The notes under the pieces: model-generated | What the model was told of the DNA's origin: nothing | Databases searched by the model: none | What the model saw: only the letters and a program-made list of their open reading frames with translations | In this document: positions 33,518-43,405 of the stretch, one piece after another | Layout of the letters: each line of letters starts with the position of its first letter | Position numbering within the stretch: position 1 is the first letter of the stretch | Source: an uncultured Erythrobacter sp. | Lineage (GTDB): Bacteria > Pseudomonadota > Alphaproteobacteria > Sphingomonadales > Sphingomonadaceae | NCBI GenBank assembly: GCA_947488755.1 | Contig: CANLAD010000001.1 | Span: 1,068,247 to 1,132,246, forward strand | DNA: 64,000 bases | Direction: 5' to 3' | Program-made: the position numbers and the translations under genes

Positions 33518-36337
33518 CTACTTCTCATCACCGCGAAGGCTACGATGGAGCGGGTTCCGCATGCGTTGGTCTTTGTCGTAGAAACGCTCGTCGAACCTGT
33601 CGTCAGCCCCACCTAGACCTTCGCGGCCCCGATTGAACTCCTCGCGCCGCTCGCCATAGCGCGATCCATTCCTTTCATAGCGGTCACCCAATCCTTCCGC
33701 GCCTTCATCAATCCGCTCGCCTATCGAACCGGCATTTGAGCCGCTTACGAGGTTGCGCGGACCTCCATGCGAGCGCTGAGGGTTGCTTGCGCGCAGGTCC
33801 GCCTCGCTGAATTGGCCGGGGCCGGACACATTGCCAGCCACGCTGCCTTCGTCAGGGATAAGATCCCGGTAGGGAGCGACGCGCTCATCATAATAGTCAG
33901 AGATGATGTCGCGGGCGACGAGCTCATAGGCGGCCTGCTCATGAGGAGCGTAATCCGTTCTGGCGAGGCTCGGCGCGGTGATGCCCAGTTCAGCCGCCTT
34001 CTCCTGATAGCGGCTCGCGACGATCTGGCTCATATCGAAACTTACATTCGAACCATAGCCATCGCGCGTCGAGGTGTTGTTGCTGAGCGAAGTGGACAGT
34101 TCATCGATTTCGGCAATGCGCTCGTCAATGCGGCGGACGTCCTCAAGCGCTCGCTCATGGGAGAAAGAGCTGTCCGAGTATCCTTCGCTTCGGTTGAAGC
34201 TTCCGCTTTGGGAATAGCTACCAGCGTCCTGCGTGGCGTTCGAGCCATTTGAGCGATTGTCAGAAGTCGAGGACTCGTAGCCCTGAATCTCATCTCTTCG
34301 CTGCCCTTGATCGACAGCGTCTGTTCGATATCGCCCACCGCTTATTCCAGACTGCGCTCCACCTGTTAGACCGGCACCAGATCCACGACCTGTCCGTCCC
34401 GTAGAGTTTCCCCTTCCCACCGTTTCGCCGACGCCGAGGTTACCGCCGCGTGTGGTCTCCATACGATCAGTGTTCGTCTGCTGATTACCCCGTGAGCTTG
34501 TGACCCGATCACTTTCGCTCACCCCATCGCGTGAATCCAGCGACTGATTGTCGAAGCGCTGCAGGTTTTCACCGGACCGAAAGCCAGACGTGCTCTCGCT
34601 CCCGCTTGAATTGCGCACGCCGCTTGTCTGACGACTCGAAGTGCGGTCGAGGAATGACAAGGCGCGCGAGCGCTCCTCGCTGAGCGTCGAGCGAGCGGTT
34701 TCCAGCTCGGAGAGTGTTTGCTGGCGCTCAGAATTGTTGAACTGGCTGAGCGAGGCGCCAAACGCCAGGCGGCTCATTCCGGGCGATGTATCGAAGACTG
34801 TTGAGCCATCAGCGGTTCGCTTAATGAATGTGCCGTTGTCGTTGACCGTGCTCATCATAGCCGACCCGCCCGTGTAAGACGGCGCGGTGTTCCATTGGTT
34901 CGACTGCCTGTTGAAGCTTGAGAGGTTCATGAAGCTCTCATTGCCGTAGGAATAATTGCCGGTCGTGCGCTCGACCGCCGCCGCTTCCGCAGCCGCCTGA
35001 GCGGGCGCCAGCATCGAGGTCGCTTGGCTTGATACCGCCATTGCGCCGCGCGCCATGCCGGCGGCGAGAAACGGGATCGACATCATCAGGAAGCCCGCAA
35101 TGGTAGCGGTATCCGCGTTGACCGCATCGATGCCCGCCATGCCGGCCATGGTGATGCCGCCGGGCGCGGTCGCGTTCAGCGAATCCGCAGCGCGGTCCAT
35201 GATGAACATGTGCAGGACCACATAAAGCGGTCCCCAGGCGGCGAGATAGAAGAAGCCCGTGACATAGCCTTTAAGCGCCGTGACACCTGTTCGCGGAAAG
35301 AGGAAGAGCGGGAAGATGACCGGAAACATCGCATAAAACACGACCGTCAGCACGATGTTGAGAAGCGGCACCCAGGTCATCGCTTGTTGAGCGATCGAGC
35401 TGTAAGTGTTGCGAGCCTGTTCTTCGGCGCGGAGCATGGCGAACGTGTCGCCATCGGCTGCGGAGAGGTTGGCGCGGGCTTGAAGGAACGCATCGACAAG
35501 CGAGCGCTGCTGGAAAACTTGCTGCGCGGTTTGCGAGCTGCCGTGGAAATGGTTTGCGATCACCGGCATGTCAGCCACCAATTTCGCTTTGGCTGCGGCC
35601 AGCGTGAGACCGGGGAACATCTTGCGCCCCTCATCTTCAAGTCCCAGCTCGGTGTAAGCCGCCATCGCGCTCTGCAATTCGGTGTATCCGGCCTGGCAGG
35701 TAACGATGGTGGATGGCCCGGAAACCGGTATCTGCGTCATAGCGCGGGCGGGAGATCCCGGGCCCATATCGACGAGAATGTTGTCAGAATTGGCGATCGT
35801 GTCGAAGTCTTCGAACCCGAGGAGAATATCGTAGAAAAGACATTGGCGAAAATACTCGTCGAGATTCGCGCTGATACGCGGATCCTTGATCCGAAAATCC
35901 CGTGTGCGATCCCAGAGCCTGGCGCCATAGATGATCCCGTTGTTCGACATCTGCAGCGAGTTCGGCATGACAAAGACGGTCTCGGCGGTGCGCGTGAGCC
36001 AGTCCCCTGCAGTCGAGCTGATTGATGCAACAAGGGCCAGCCCCACCGGAACATTGGCGACGGTGGCGGGCGCCAGAGACGGATTGAGTCGATCGGTGAC
36101 TTTGACCGTGGTGGTGGGAACGATGAGCGCGCCGAACATCAGAGTCGCGCCAAGAAACCAGTTGAGCCAGGCACGCCAATTCAGGCTGAACGCAACAACC
36201 AGAAGGCTGTAGATCAGGCCCATGACCATCACGACCGTCAACAAGGAGCGAAAGCCCCCTCCCCCGGTCCAAGCGCTGACCGCGTTGAAGACGTTGACGA
36301 CGTATTCGCCGCCACCGGTCGTGAAGATTTCCAGCAT
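33518..36337 (-). CDS. traG: Conjugal transfer protein TraG (mating-pair stabilisation)
   Basis: 939 aa. The N-terminal half (1-430) holds several membrane helices and the TraG_N fold (starting LEIFTTGGGEYVVNVFNAV); the C-terminal half is a long polar Ser/Gly/Arg/Asn-rich region with few hydrophobics. In F, TraG stabilises mating pairs and blocks transfer to like cells. Last gene of the operon. Confidence 0.88.
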   Translation of the reverse strand: MLEIFTTGGGEYVVNVFNAVSAWTGGGGFRSLLTVVMVMGLIYSLLVVAFSLNWRAWLNWFLGATLMFGALIVPTTTVKVTDRLNPSLAPATVANVPVGLALVASISSTAGDWLTRTAETVFVMPNSLQMSNNGIIYGARLWDRTRDFRIKDPRISANLDEYFRQCLFYDILLGFEDFDTIANSDNILVDMGPGSPARAMTQIPVSGPSTIVTCQAGYTELQSAMAAYTELGLEDEGRKMFPGLTLAAAKAKLVADMPVIANHFHGSSQTAQQVFQQRSLVDAFLQARANLSAADGDTFAMLRAEEQARNTYSSIAQQAMTWVPLLNIVLTVVFYAMFPVIFPLFLFPRTGVTALKGYVTGFFYLAAWGPLYVVLHMFIMDRAADSLNATAPGGITMAGMAGIDAVNADTATIAGFLMMSIPFLAAGMARGAMAVSSQATSMLAPAQAAAEAAAVERTTGNYSYGNESFMNLSSFNRQSNQWNTAPSYTGGSAMMSTVNDNGTFIKRTADGSTVFDTSPGMSRLAFGASLSQFNNSERQQTLSELETARSTLSEERSRALSFLDRTSSRQTSGVRNSSGSESTSGFRSGENLQRFDNQSLDSRDGVSESDRVTSSRGNQQTNTDRMETTRGGNLGVGETVGRGNSTGRTGRGSGAGLTGGAQSGISGGRYRTDAVDQGQRRDEIQGYESSTSDNRSNGSNATQDAGSYSQSGSFNRSEGYSDSSFSHERALEDVRRIDERIAEIDELSTSLSNNTSTRDGYGSNVSFDMSQIVASRYQEKAAELGITAPSLARTDYAPHEQAAYELVARDIISDYYDERVAPYRDLIPDEGSVAGNVSGPGQFSEADLRASNPQRSHGGPRNLVSGSNAGSIGERIDEGAEGLGDRYERNGSRYGERREEFNRGREGLGGADDRFDERFYDKDQRMRNPLHRSLRGDEK

Positions 36338-36349
36338 GGCCTGCCGTCC

Positions 36350-37804
36350 TTATTGAATGCCCTGGTTCGAAAGCGCGGTGCTGAAGGAGAGCGCCGACGA
36401 CATTTGCGGGGAGATGTTGTTGCGCAGCGTGCTTTCGAGGAAGACAGCGCGCTCGACGATCATCTGCGTGCGGCTCAGCCGCGCGGTCATCTTCTCCGAG
36501 TTGTCGCGCAAAACCTCGCCAGCCACAGCGATCTGCTCGCGCCACTGTTCGACCGCATCTTCTTGGCCGTTCTGGAAGGTGCCGACACCGCGTATCGCCA
36601 GATTGTAGTGCTGCTGAGCGAGCGTCTCGAGCAAGTCGACCGCGACGACTTCGGCGAGCTCGTTCATGTCGTTATTCGTCATCCCGCCAAGCGTTGCCGC
36701 CGCATTCACCGTCATGATCTTGTAGAGGGGGATGGTCGTTGCACCGAGCAGTCCGATCTCGTCGCCGTTCAATGCAGCGTTGGTGCGGATCTTGGTGTTG
36801 ATGCCCTTGATCATAGTGCGCACACGCGGCTTCAGCGCCTCAGAGCTCGATATCGTGAGGGTCTGCTTCGTCGGGTTGAGGCACTTGTCAGGCGTATCGC
36901 AATCAAGAATCTCAACCGCGCTTCCGCCATCAAGGAGGGCCGTCAGTAAGTCACTGTTGGCGTTTCCGACGAATTGATACCCGGTGTTCCCGCTTGGATC
37001 ACCATCCTGGTAGAAGATGATCGTCCCGACGAACGTCATGAGATATTCGCGGAATTCGACCGAGAAACTTGGATAGCTCTCATCAAGCATCTCCCAAGTG
37101 AAGTTATAGCTTTCAGCCGGGATATCGGGGTCGCTGTTCGCCTGGATGGTCGATGAGCGCTGGCCTCCCGTGCCACACTCATGGCGGCTCTTCGCCCAAT
37201 CAGAGAACAGGCCCTGGCTGTTACCAATGGACTTACAGATTTCCGAGGACATCCGGTCGGACTTGCCCCAAAGGCCACCAACGAGGTTCTGCGCCACTTC
37301 GCAGCTGTTCATATTGAACTGGTTCATCTGCTGGGCTTTCTGCGCCATTTCCTCAATGGTCGCAGCAATCTGCGGACTGATCGATTTGATCGCGAGCTGA
37401 AAGGCGAAGCCGAGCGCATTGTTGGCGGTCGCCTTCAGCATCGCCACAATCTCGTCGGTGTTGATGAAAGAGAACGAACCCGAAAAGACATCGATGCCCC
37501 CGCAACCCGCTTTAATCGATGGGAGCTGAAGATTGACAGGGTCCACAGTCTTCTGCGGAAACCGGGTCCAGATGTTTCCGCCCGAATAATAGCCCGCTTG
37601 CTGACCCTGATAGGCAACGGGCCCGGTTACATTGGCCGCCGCCCCCATGTCATCGAAGAAGTCGTTGAGTTCGCCGCCGACATTGGCGCTCAAAGGAGCG
37701 GCCGCCATGCTCGCAGCGGCCAGCGCCGAGAGAGCGACACTTCCTCTGCAGAATGCGCGCTTTGCGATCCGGGCGGCCAGGCCGCCTCTGCTTTGCTGAG
37801 CCAT
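36350..37804 (-). CDS. traH: Conjugal transfer protein TraH
   Basis: 484 aa periplasmic pilus-assembly protein with a signal sequence (VALSALAAASMAAAPLSA) and the TraH segments GGELNDFFDDMG and GCGGIDVFSGSFSF. In F, TraH acts at the outer membrane with TraF, TraU and TraW. Start overlaps the TraF stop by one base. Confidence 0.92.
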   Translation of the reverse strand: MAQQSRGGLAARIAKRAFCRGSVALSALAAASMAAAPLSANVGGELNDFFDDMGAAANVTGPVAYQGQQAGYYSGGNIWTRFPQKTVDPVNLQLPSIKAGCGGIDVFSGSFSFINTDEIVAMLKATANNALGFAFQLAIKSISPQIAATIEEMAQKAQQMNQFNMNSCEVAQNLVGGLWGKSDRMSSEICKSIGNSQGLFSDWAKSRHECGTGGQRSSTIQANSDPDIPAESYNFTWEMLDESYPSFSVEFREYLMTFVGTIIFYQDGDPSGNTGYQFVGNANSDLLTALLDGGSAVEILDCDTPDKCLNPTKQTLTISSSEALKPRVRTMIKGINTKIRTNAALNGDEIGLLGATTIPLYKIMTVNAAATLGGMTNNDMNELAEVVAVDLLETLAQQHYNLAIRGVGTFQNGQEDAVEQWREQIAVAGEVLRDNSEKMTARLSRTQMIVERAVFLESTLRNNISPQMSSALSFSTALSNQGIQ

Positions 37805-38616
37805 CAGTAGTCACTCCCTGGTTCGAGCTGGGTGAGAGAGAAAATGCGCTGCATCACATCGTCGGCAGCCATGACGCCGTATCCGATCGGGATCGGCTGT
37901 TTGGTGTGCGTGTCGAAGAGAACCGTCGCCGGCACCGTGCCGCCTTGCAGCCCCATGCGTTGGTACTGGCCCTGGTCGATAACGAAGTTCGGGAAATGCT
38001 CGTTGGGGCCGCCATCCATCGAGACCGCGAGCACCTCCAAACCGTACCGGTCGGACAGAGCACGCATGACGGGCGAAAAGGTCCGGCACGCCGAACAGGT
38101 CGAAGAGTAGAAATAGAAAACGCCGTAGCGCTGCGTCAGGGCCTCCATTGAGCCGTTCCGCTGATCGCGCCGGTCTTCGAGCCAGGTTTGCTTGGCAAGC
38201 GTCCCTACAGGCCGCTGAAGCGTGTAGTCGAGCTCCGGGTTTTGCCAGAGCGCCCGGCTCCAGACATCGGCAAAGGTGGACGCGCGATCGAGCTGCTGGC
38301 GCTGAAAGCGAATGTAATTGACGATGTTGTCCTGCGTCGGATCAAGAATGGCCCGGGCCTTCAACTCATCGAGCTGCTGCGTGATCGCCTCCATGCGCTT
38401 CACCGCTGGTTCTGGCGAGGACGCAGCTGCGGCAGCGCGTTCGCGCGCCTCGCGCTTCGCCTTTTCCGAGTTGCAGTAGAACCAGCTACCGAGCTTGCGC
38501 TCTTCGCAATAGAACTCATCGCGATCCTTGTTCGCGACAGTCTGCGCGAGCGAGGGTCCGGTTACGACCGCTGTGATCGCGGCGAGGCTAAGAACAGCTA
38601 GTTTTTTCATGGGCAT
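37804..38616 (-). CDS. traF: Conjugal transfer protein TraF with thioredoxin-type CxxC
   Basis: 270 aa periplasmic protein: signal peptide, helical middle, and a thioredoxin fold with FYSSTCSACRTF. A CxxC is present here, unlike F-plasmid TraF, so it may be an active oxidoreductase for the cysteine-rich TraN and TraU. Overlaps its upstream neighbour by 10 bases. Confidence 0.9.
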   Translation of the reverse strand: MPMKKLAVLSLAAITAVVTGPSLAQTVANKDRDEFYCEERKLGSWFYCNSEKAKREARERAAAAASSPEPAVKRMEAITQQLDELKARAILDPTQDNIVNYIRFQRQQLDRASTFADVWSRALWQNPELDYTLQRPVGTLAKQTWLEDRRDQRNGSMEALTQRYGVFYFYSSTCSACRTFSPVMRALSDRYGLEVLAVSMDGGPNEHFPNFVIDQGQYQRMGLQGGTVPATVLFDTHTKQPIPIGYGVMAADDVMQRIFSLTQLEPGSDY

Positions 38617-38990
38617 TTTCCTTTTTCGAGATCGAGCATCTGGAGGAGAAAGGCGGTCTTGAAATACCCCTGGCCGCAGTCGATCATGCGGATCATTCCG
38701 CCGGACAATGTCGTGGCGGCCTCAACGCCGGCCTCGGTGAGGCAGAAATCGAGCCCATCACCGCTCGAGCGCTGGATCCAGCCTTTGCCCTGCAGCCGGG
38801 CAAGCGAGGCGCTTAGCTCGGAGCGGCTCGCGGGCCGCAAAAACCACGCCCTGATCAGAGCGAGCAGTTTCTCCTCGCTGGTCGCAAGCTCGCGCCCGAT
38901 CGCGACGCTCACCGCAAGATCGAGCACTTGAGCGGGCGGAAAAGGATCGCCGCTTTCAATGGCAAGGATTTCGGCACGTGGCACGATCAA
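38607..38990 (-). CDS. Hypothetical protein in transfer operon, winged-helix-like
   Basis: 127 aa with no signal peptide. Segments SRSELSASLARLQGKGWIQ and FCLTEAG suggest a winged-helix fold, which would be odd between the envelope genes traN and traF. Overlaps both neighbours. No family recognised. Confidence 0.6.
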   Translation of the reverse strand: MIVPRAEILAIESGDPFPPAQVLDLAVSVAIGRELATSEEKLLALIRAWFLRPASRSELSASLARLQGKGWIQRSSGDGLDFCLTEAGVEAATTLSGGMIRMIDCGQGYFKTAFLLQMLDLEKGKCP

Positions 38991-40717
38991 ACGCCTCCGT
39001 GAAGGTTGTAATAATTCTCAATTCTTTGTTGGATCTGGATCGACATCTCGATCTCATCAGGCAGCTTGGCTGCGTCCACGAACTCGGCGTAGACCTCGCC
39101 GAAATCCATTTGGCTCAGATCGAGCTGTTGGAACTGGTCGATCAGAAACCCTTCGCAATCCGGGTCCTTGGGTTTGCCCCATTGCATGCCGAGCTGGGCC
39201 TTGCCCTGTTCATTGAGGATCCGAACAAGCTTGCTGCCGTAGCAACAATAGGACTGCTTCTTGGTGGTGCAGACGCCGAGGATCTTGTTCGAGCAATAGG
39301 TCCCGACATTGTAGCAGAGACCCTCGTCGTCCTTTGTGTCGACGTCGCGATCTTCGCTGCTGCACAAGAACGGTGTGAGGAGCGGAACGCCTTTCCCGCT
39401 GCAGCAATTGGAAAGCCCGAAGAGCTTCTTGGTGCATTTGAGGTTTTCGCCGCTGAAGATCTTCAGCGCGCCCGGATCGAACTCATCGCGCAGCTCGCCC
39501 ATGACGTTCATGGCGACCATCGCATCCTTAAATTCAGTCGAAGCCTCGCGCTCGATGCTCGTGCATTCGCCATCGATACAATAGAGATCATCCGCGCAGA
39601 CATAGGCCGATGGAGGCGGCGCGCCGTTGCTGGGTGTCGTGCACTGATACCAACGGTCGTAGACGTTGCAGGTGACACCGTCAGGCTCATAGCTCAGGCA
39701 ATCATCATGGCTGAAGGTGCATTCCGGGCGGGCGTCTAAATCGCCACAATCGTTGGCGGGGCTAACGCCTTGGCACTGATAGGTGCGTTCCCATTCCCAA
39801 CAGGGCCGGAGGACGTCCAGACCATTGATATTGCGCGTCTCGTTCGGCGACACACAGACTTCAGTGTCGAGCGTGCAAGTCGCATTTCCCTTCGCGCTCT
39901 GACAAATGCTCTCGTCAACGCTTTCGCTAGCGATCGACAGCGTATTGCGCTCGCGATAGCCCCAACCAGACAGCGGCTCGTTGCAAGCGAAAGTGTCGAT
40001 CATTGTTGGCTCGGGTTCTGTGCAGTCGTTTATCGTTCCCTGCAGGCAAATAATGGGGCCGGGGCGACTGCTTTCGCGCCGACAGTTTGCCCCTTGAGAA
40101 TTCGCATCCGTGATGAGCGAGGTGCAGGCCTCAGGAATGTAATTTACGTGGAAGATCGAATAGCTCGTGCACTCGTGCAAATAGTCTATTCGTGCGGTAA
40201 CCTGGACATTGAGCGGCGCCGAACAGGTCCTGGCTTCATCATAGGGCTCAGACCCCTGATTGCAGCTTTCGAGATAGGTGGTGGTACCGCCGCCACCCGG
40301 AGGGAGCGGATCGCAAGTGCCGGCGGAACCATCAGGGGCGACCCCGGGCCCCAGATAGGTGTCGGGATCAGCCTCGATGGCCTGAGCGGACGATAAGTCG
40401 ATCGTCGCCGGATCAAAGGTTGTCCGATAAGGATCAACTACGGTCCTGTAATCGTCTGCGTAGCGCTGCGCCTCACCGGCCGTGCTCAAGCCAACCGGGT
40501 CTTCGACATAGTCCAAGTGCGGAAAGTCGCTGCCGCCATAGGTGGGCACTTCGGCTTCAGCGCCGGACGCAAGAATGGAATCACTCGTGCTGTCCCGCAC
40601 CCCCTCGCCCAGCGCTTCGCCTTCGGCGCGCGCTTCCGAGGATGTCATTTGGGCATAGGCGACATGGCCGGTGGCAAGCAGCGCAGCGCACACAACAGGC
40701 AAGCGAAGGCCATTCAT
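38987..40717 (-). CDS. traN: Conjugal transfer mating-pair protein TraN
   Basis: 576 aa, secreted (signal LPVVCAALLATGHVAYA), very cysteine-rich after about residue 170, with the C-terminal CCSGKG and YCCYGSKLVRI blocks of TraN. It is an outer-membrane adhesin that stabilises contact with the recipient. Confidence 0.92.
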   Translation of the reverse strand: MNGLRLPVVCAALLATGHVAYAQMTSSEARAEGEALGEGVRDSTSDSILASGAEAEVPTYGGSDFPHLDYVEDPVGLSTAGEAQRYADDYRTVVDPYRTTFDPATIDLSSAQAIEADPDTYLGPGVAPDGSAGTCDPLPPGGGGTTTYLESCNQGSEPYDEARTCSAPLNVQVTARIDYLHECTSYSIFHVNYIPEACTSLITDANSQGANCRRESSRPGPIICLQGTINDCTEPEPTMIDTFACNEPLSGWGYRERNTLSIASESVDESICQSAKGNATCTLDTEVCVSPNETRNINGLDVLRPCWEWERTYQCQGVSPANDCGDLDARPECTFSHDDCLSYEPDGVTCNVYDRWYQCTTPSNGAPPPSAYVCADDLYCIDGECTSIEREASTEFKDAMVAMNVMGELRDEFDPGALKIFSGENLKCTKKLFGLSNCCSGKGVPLLTPFLCSSEDRDVDTKDDEGLCYNVGTYCSNKILGVCTTKKQSYCCYGSKLVRILNEQGKAQLGMQWGKPKDPDCEGFLIDQFQQLDLSQMDFGEVYAEFVDAAKLPDEIEMSIQIQQRIENYYNLHGGV

Positions 40718-41451
40718 CGCGTCCCCCGAATATTCGACAGCGCGAGGCGCGAAACGGGAGCGCCAGGACCATTGGCATCCGCAAAGGTCTCCAGAACGTA
40801 AGAGACGCTGACATTTCCAGCAATGCGATCATGCGGCGGCGGCGCGGTGACACAATCGAGCTGGTCGCACGGTTCAAAATCACTCGAAAGCGCGACATAG
40901 GTCGGCACGCGGTCCACGCCGAATGATCGAAACAGACGCGGATCGATCGCGACATTGCTTGCGCCCGCCTGGTCAACCACTTTGCGAATGCCAGTGATGA
41001 AATGCTGAGGGTTGTCGGCCGCAAAGCCCCGAAAGACGACAACACCGCCGGCCTTGGTGGTGTCCGCGATCATTTGCGACAACGCCTCTTCAGGCATGGA
41101 GAGGCTGGCAAAGGCGATAAAGAGCGGCGCGCCCTTGGGGCTCGCTATGCCGGTCTTGGCGCCAGCAACCATTTCGTCGAAATCGAATGGACCGTCACCG
41201 CCTGCGATATCGGAGACGTCGAGGTCCTCGATCGCAGCGTAACCGTCCTGGACAACCGTCTCGGCTTCCTCGCGGTGCGTTTCGCTGTTCTTCGTGGCGT
41301 AGTCGAATAAGTCTTGTGCGTCCTCGCGAAACTCATCCGCGCGCGCTTCGATCGCCTCGGGATCGAAGCCATCAACACTTTGACCGAAGACAACGGTGAC
41401 ACCGCCGATGCCGACCAGACCAGCAGCCGCGAGTGCAAGTTTGATGTTCAT
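40714..41451 (-). CDS. trbC: F-type pilin assembly protein TrbC
   Basis: 245 aa periplasmic protein with signal sequence (ALAAAGLVGIGGVTVVFG) and a TrbC_Ftype domain in the second half (FIAFASLSMPEEALSQMI; RVPTYVAL). The ATG at 41451 follows a ggggaggg ribosome site; a longer upstream frame adds 20 unlikely residues. Confidence 0.88.
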   Translation of the reverse strand: MNIKLALAAAGLVGIGGVTVVFGQSVDGFDPEAIEARADEFREDAQDLFDYATKNSETHREEAETVVQDGYAAIEDLDVSDIAGGDGPFDFDEMVAGAKTGIASPKGAPLFIAFASLSMPEEALSQMIADTTKAGGVVVFRGFAADNPQHFITGIRKVVDQAGASNVAIDPRLFRSFGVDRVPTYVALSSDFEPCDQLDCVTAPPPHDRIAGNVSVSYVLETFADANGPGAPVSRLALSNIRGTR

Positions 41452-41464
41452 GTCAGCCCTCCCC

Positions 41465-42490
41465 TCAAAGCACGCAGCAATTGCGCTTGCGCCACAGGAG
41501 GAAGCCGACATCTTCCCCCTTCACCGGATAGACCTGGCCCGACTTGGGCAGGATGGTGGTGGCGCCGATCGGTGAGCAGCTCTCGCGCCCGCTCACCATC
41601 GGGGTCGGATTGACCTGCTGAAGCCGGTATTGGCTCTTTTTCAGGATCGGCATGATGTATTTGCTGCACAGCGCTTTTGGGCCGCTGGTGCCCCAGGCCA
41701 GACCCTGACGGTGCATCTTGAAGACCATGCGCTCGGCTGCGAGGCGTGAGGATTGCTTGATCCCGATATTCGCCCCGATATTGCCGTTCATCGGGTACAT
41801 TGGACCCTGGCAACCCGAGCACCAGAACAGCTCGTCGATCGGCAGTTTGGCGGTGGCAGAGATGCAATCGGCCGAGCAGGCAGCCTGCGCAATCGGCGAG
41901 GTGAACAAAGCCGCTTCAGGATTGAGCAATACGGCGAGCTCGTCATCCTGCCACAGCGGATCGATTTCGCTCATATAGGCGATATCAAACGAACTCGCTT
42001 CAAGGCACAGGAAGTCGGTGACCACTTCGAGCCAGTAGAGCAGCGGATAAATGTAATAGTGTACGTGGTACTTCGCCGTCATCTGCGATTGGCCGCCGAT
42101 CTGCGATACATTCGAGGCGTAGCCGTTGCCGATCGGAAAGCCGGGATCGAGCTTGATGCCGCCGAGATTGGGGAAGCACCAGGGCTTGGTCGAGACATCG
42201 ATCAACCGAACAGGCTCCCAGAAGCCCATGGCGAGACCGATGCGCGGGACCGGCGTGCCGCAGGCGCAGATGGGGAGGTCAGGGTTCTTGGTGTCCGCAC
42301 GCGAGCTGGGCCAGATCTTGAGCGAGCCCAAGGACAGCGGAAACATACAGCCCCAGCACACATCGGTAATCGGATTGACGAAAGAGCCAGAGCAACGCCC
42401 TGGCCCCGATGGCAGCCCCTGAGCAGCCACAGGCACGGAAAAAGCGAACGCCGCCAATGCGGCCAGAAAGCCAAGGAGCTTACGCCACAT
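41465..42490 (-). CDS. traU: Conjugal transfer protein TraU
   Basis: 341 aa, exported (LLGFLAALAAFAFSVPVAAQG) and cysteine-rich: GRCSGSFVNPITDVCWGCMFPL near the start and FWCSGCQGPMYP later are TraU hallmarks. ATG at 42490 after a gggag site. It helps assemble the pilus and transfer DNA. Confidence 0.93.
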   Translation of the reverse strand: MWRKLLGFLAALAAFAFSVPVAAQGLPSGPGRCSGSFVNPITDVCWGCMFPLSLGSLKIWPSSRADTKNPDLPICACGTPVPRIGLAMGFWEPVRLIDVSTKPWCFPNLGGIKLDPGFPIGNGYASNVSQIGGQSQMTAKYHVHYYIYPLLYWLEVVTDFLCLEASSFDIAYMSEIDPLWQDDELAVLLNPEAALFTSPIAQAACSADCISATAKLPIDELFWCSGCQGPMYPMNGNIGANIGIKQSSRLAAERMVFKMHRQGLAWGTSGPKALCSKYIMPILKKSQYRLQQVNPTPMVSGRESCSPIGATTILPKSGQVYPVKGEDVGFLLWRKRNCCVL

Positions 42491-42752
42491 CGTCACTCTC
42501 CCGGTAAAGCCAGGCATCATCCGCCGCGTTCTTGGCTTCGATCCAGAGCCAGCTCTGAACGATCGAGTAGGTCGCAGCCGCAACCAGCACCGGAAGCGCA
42601 AACGAGCCGAGAGCAGCATGAAGCGGCTCGAAAAACAGGACAAACGTCGCAACCAGCACGCACGAAACCATCGTGAGATAGCGCGCGCGCCGAAGCCCGG
42701 CAGTCTCCGGCGCGGCCAGGGGCACCGGCATCATGTCACTGAGCCAGCTCAT
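42480..42752 (-). CDS. Small two-helix membrane protein between TraW and TraU
   Basis: 90 aa, two membrane helices (YLTMVSCVLVATFVLFF; ALPVLVAAATYSIVQSW). ATG at 42752 overlaps the traW stop (ATGA) and its end overlaps traU by 11 bases. Function unknown. Confidence 0.65.
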   Translation of the reverse strand: MSWLSDMMPVPLAAPETAGLRRARYLTMVSCVLVATFVLFFEPLHAALGSFALPVLVAAATYSIVQSWLWIEAKNAADDAWLYRESDDVA

Positions 42753-43405
42753 TCCCCCTTCCCTTTCCGCGCAATCACCTGCTCGGTCACGAGCAGGATC
42801 TCGCCTTGCTGTTCGACCAGCGCGGGGGTGCGCGTGATCCCGAAATGGCTGGTGAGCCTGCCTTCCTGGTCGAAGTAGAACCGGCGTTGGTGCACCTTCA
42901 TCAATTCGAAGGGTGAGCCGTCGACGAAGATGATCTTGGCCTGGCTGTCCGAACCTTGCTGCAGCGCCCATTCGACCTGATCGGCATCATCGCCATTGAC
43001 GAAGACGAGGCTTTTGCTGAGCACTGAAGTGGCAAGCGGGTTCACACGCTGGCCAGCAGCCGCGATGAGATTGCCCTTGTGATCGCGAATGTCGTTTTCA
43101 ACGATGATCGAAGGATCGAACACCCAGCTGCGGGTTACCTCCGCGCGCGCGATACCGCTTACAGGAACCGGCCGCATCACACGCTCTTTGACCCTCGCTG
43201 CGAAGCGCTCGTTGAGCTCGTCGAGCTTGCCGGTAGCCTCCGCGCGATCAAGCCGCGCCTTGATAACCGACATCAGATCAGGCTCGATCACGGGCCAGGT
43301 CTGACCCATCTGCCCATGATCCACCGCCTGCGAAATCGGTGAAGGAGACGCACTCTCCGAAGCGCCCAGCGCCATCAGCGCGGCAAGAGCAATACGGCGG
43401 GTCAC
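42749..43405 (-). CDS. traW: Conjugal transfer protein TraW
   Basis: 218 aa periplasmic protein with TraW features WPVIEPDLM near residue 40, a YDPSI-like FDPSIIVENDI and IFVDGSPFELMK. Needed for pilus assembly with TraU and TrbC. Start overlaps the S26 peptidase stop by four bases. Confidence 0.9.
   Translation of the reverse strand: MTRRIALAALMALGASESASPSPISQAVDHGQMGQTWPVIEPDLMSVIKARLDRAEATGKLDELNERFAARVKERVMRPVPVSGIARAEVTRSWVFDPSIIVENDIRDHKGNLIAAAGQRVNPLATSVLSKSLVFVNGDDADQVEWALQQGSDSQAKIIFVDGSPFELMKVHQRRFYFDQEGRLTSHFGITRTPALVEQQGEILLVTEQVIARKGKGE

Noticed and set aside
38978..39739. Plus-strand 253-codon frame
   Set aside because: Shadow of traN on the other strand; traN has clear family motifs and operon overlaps.
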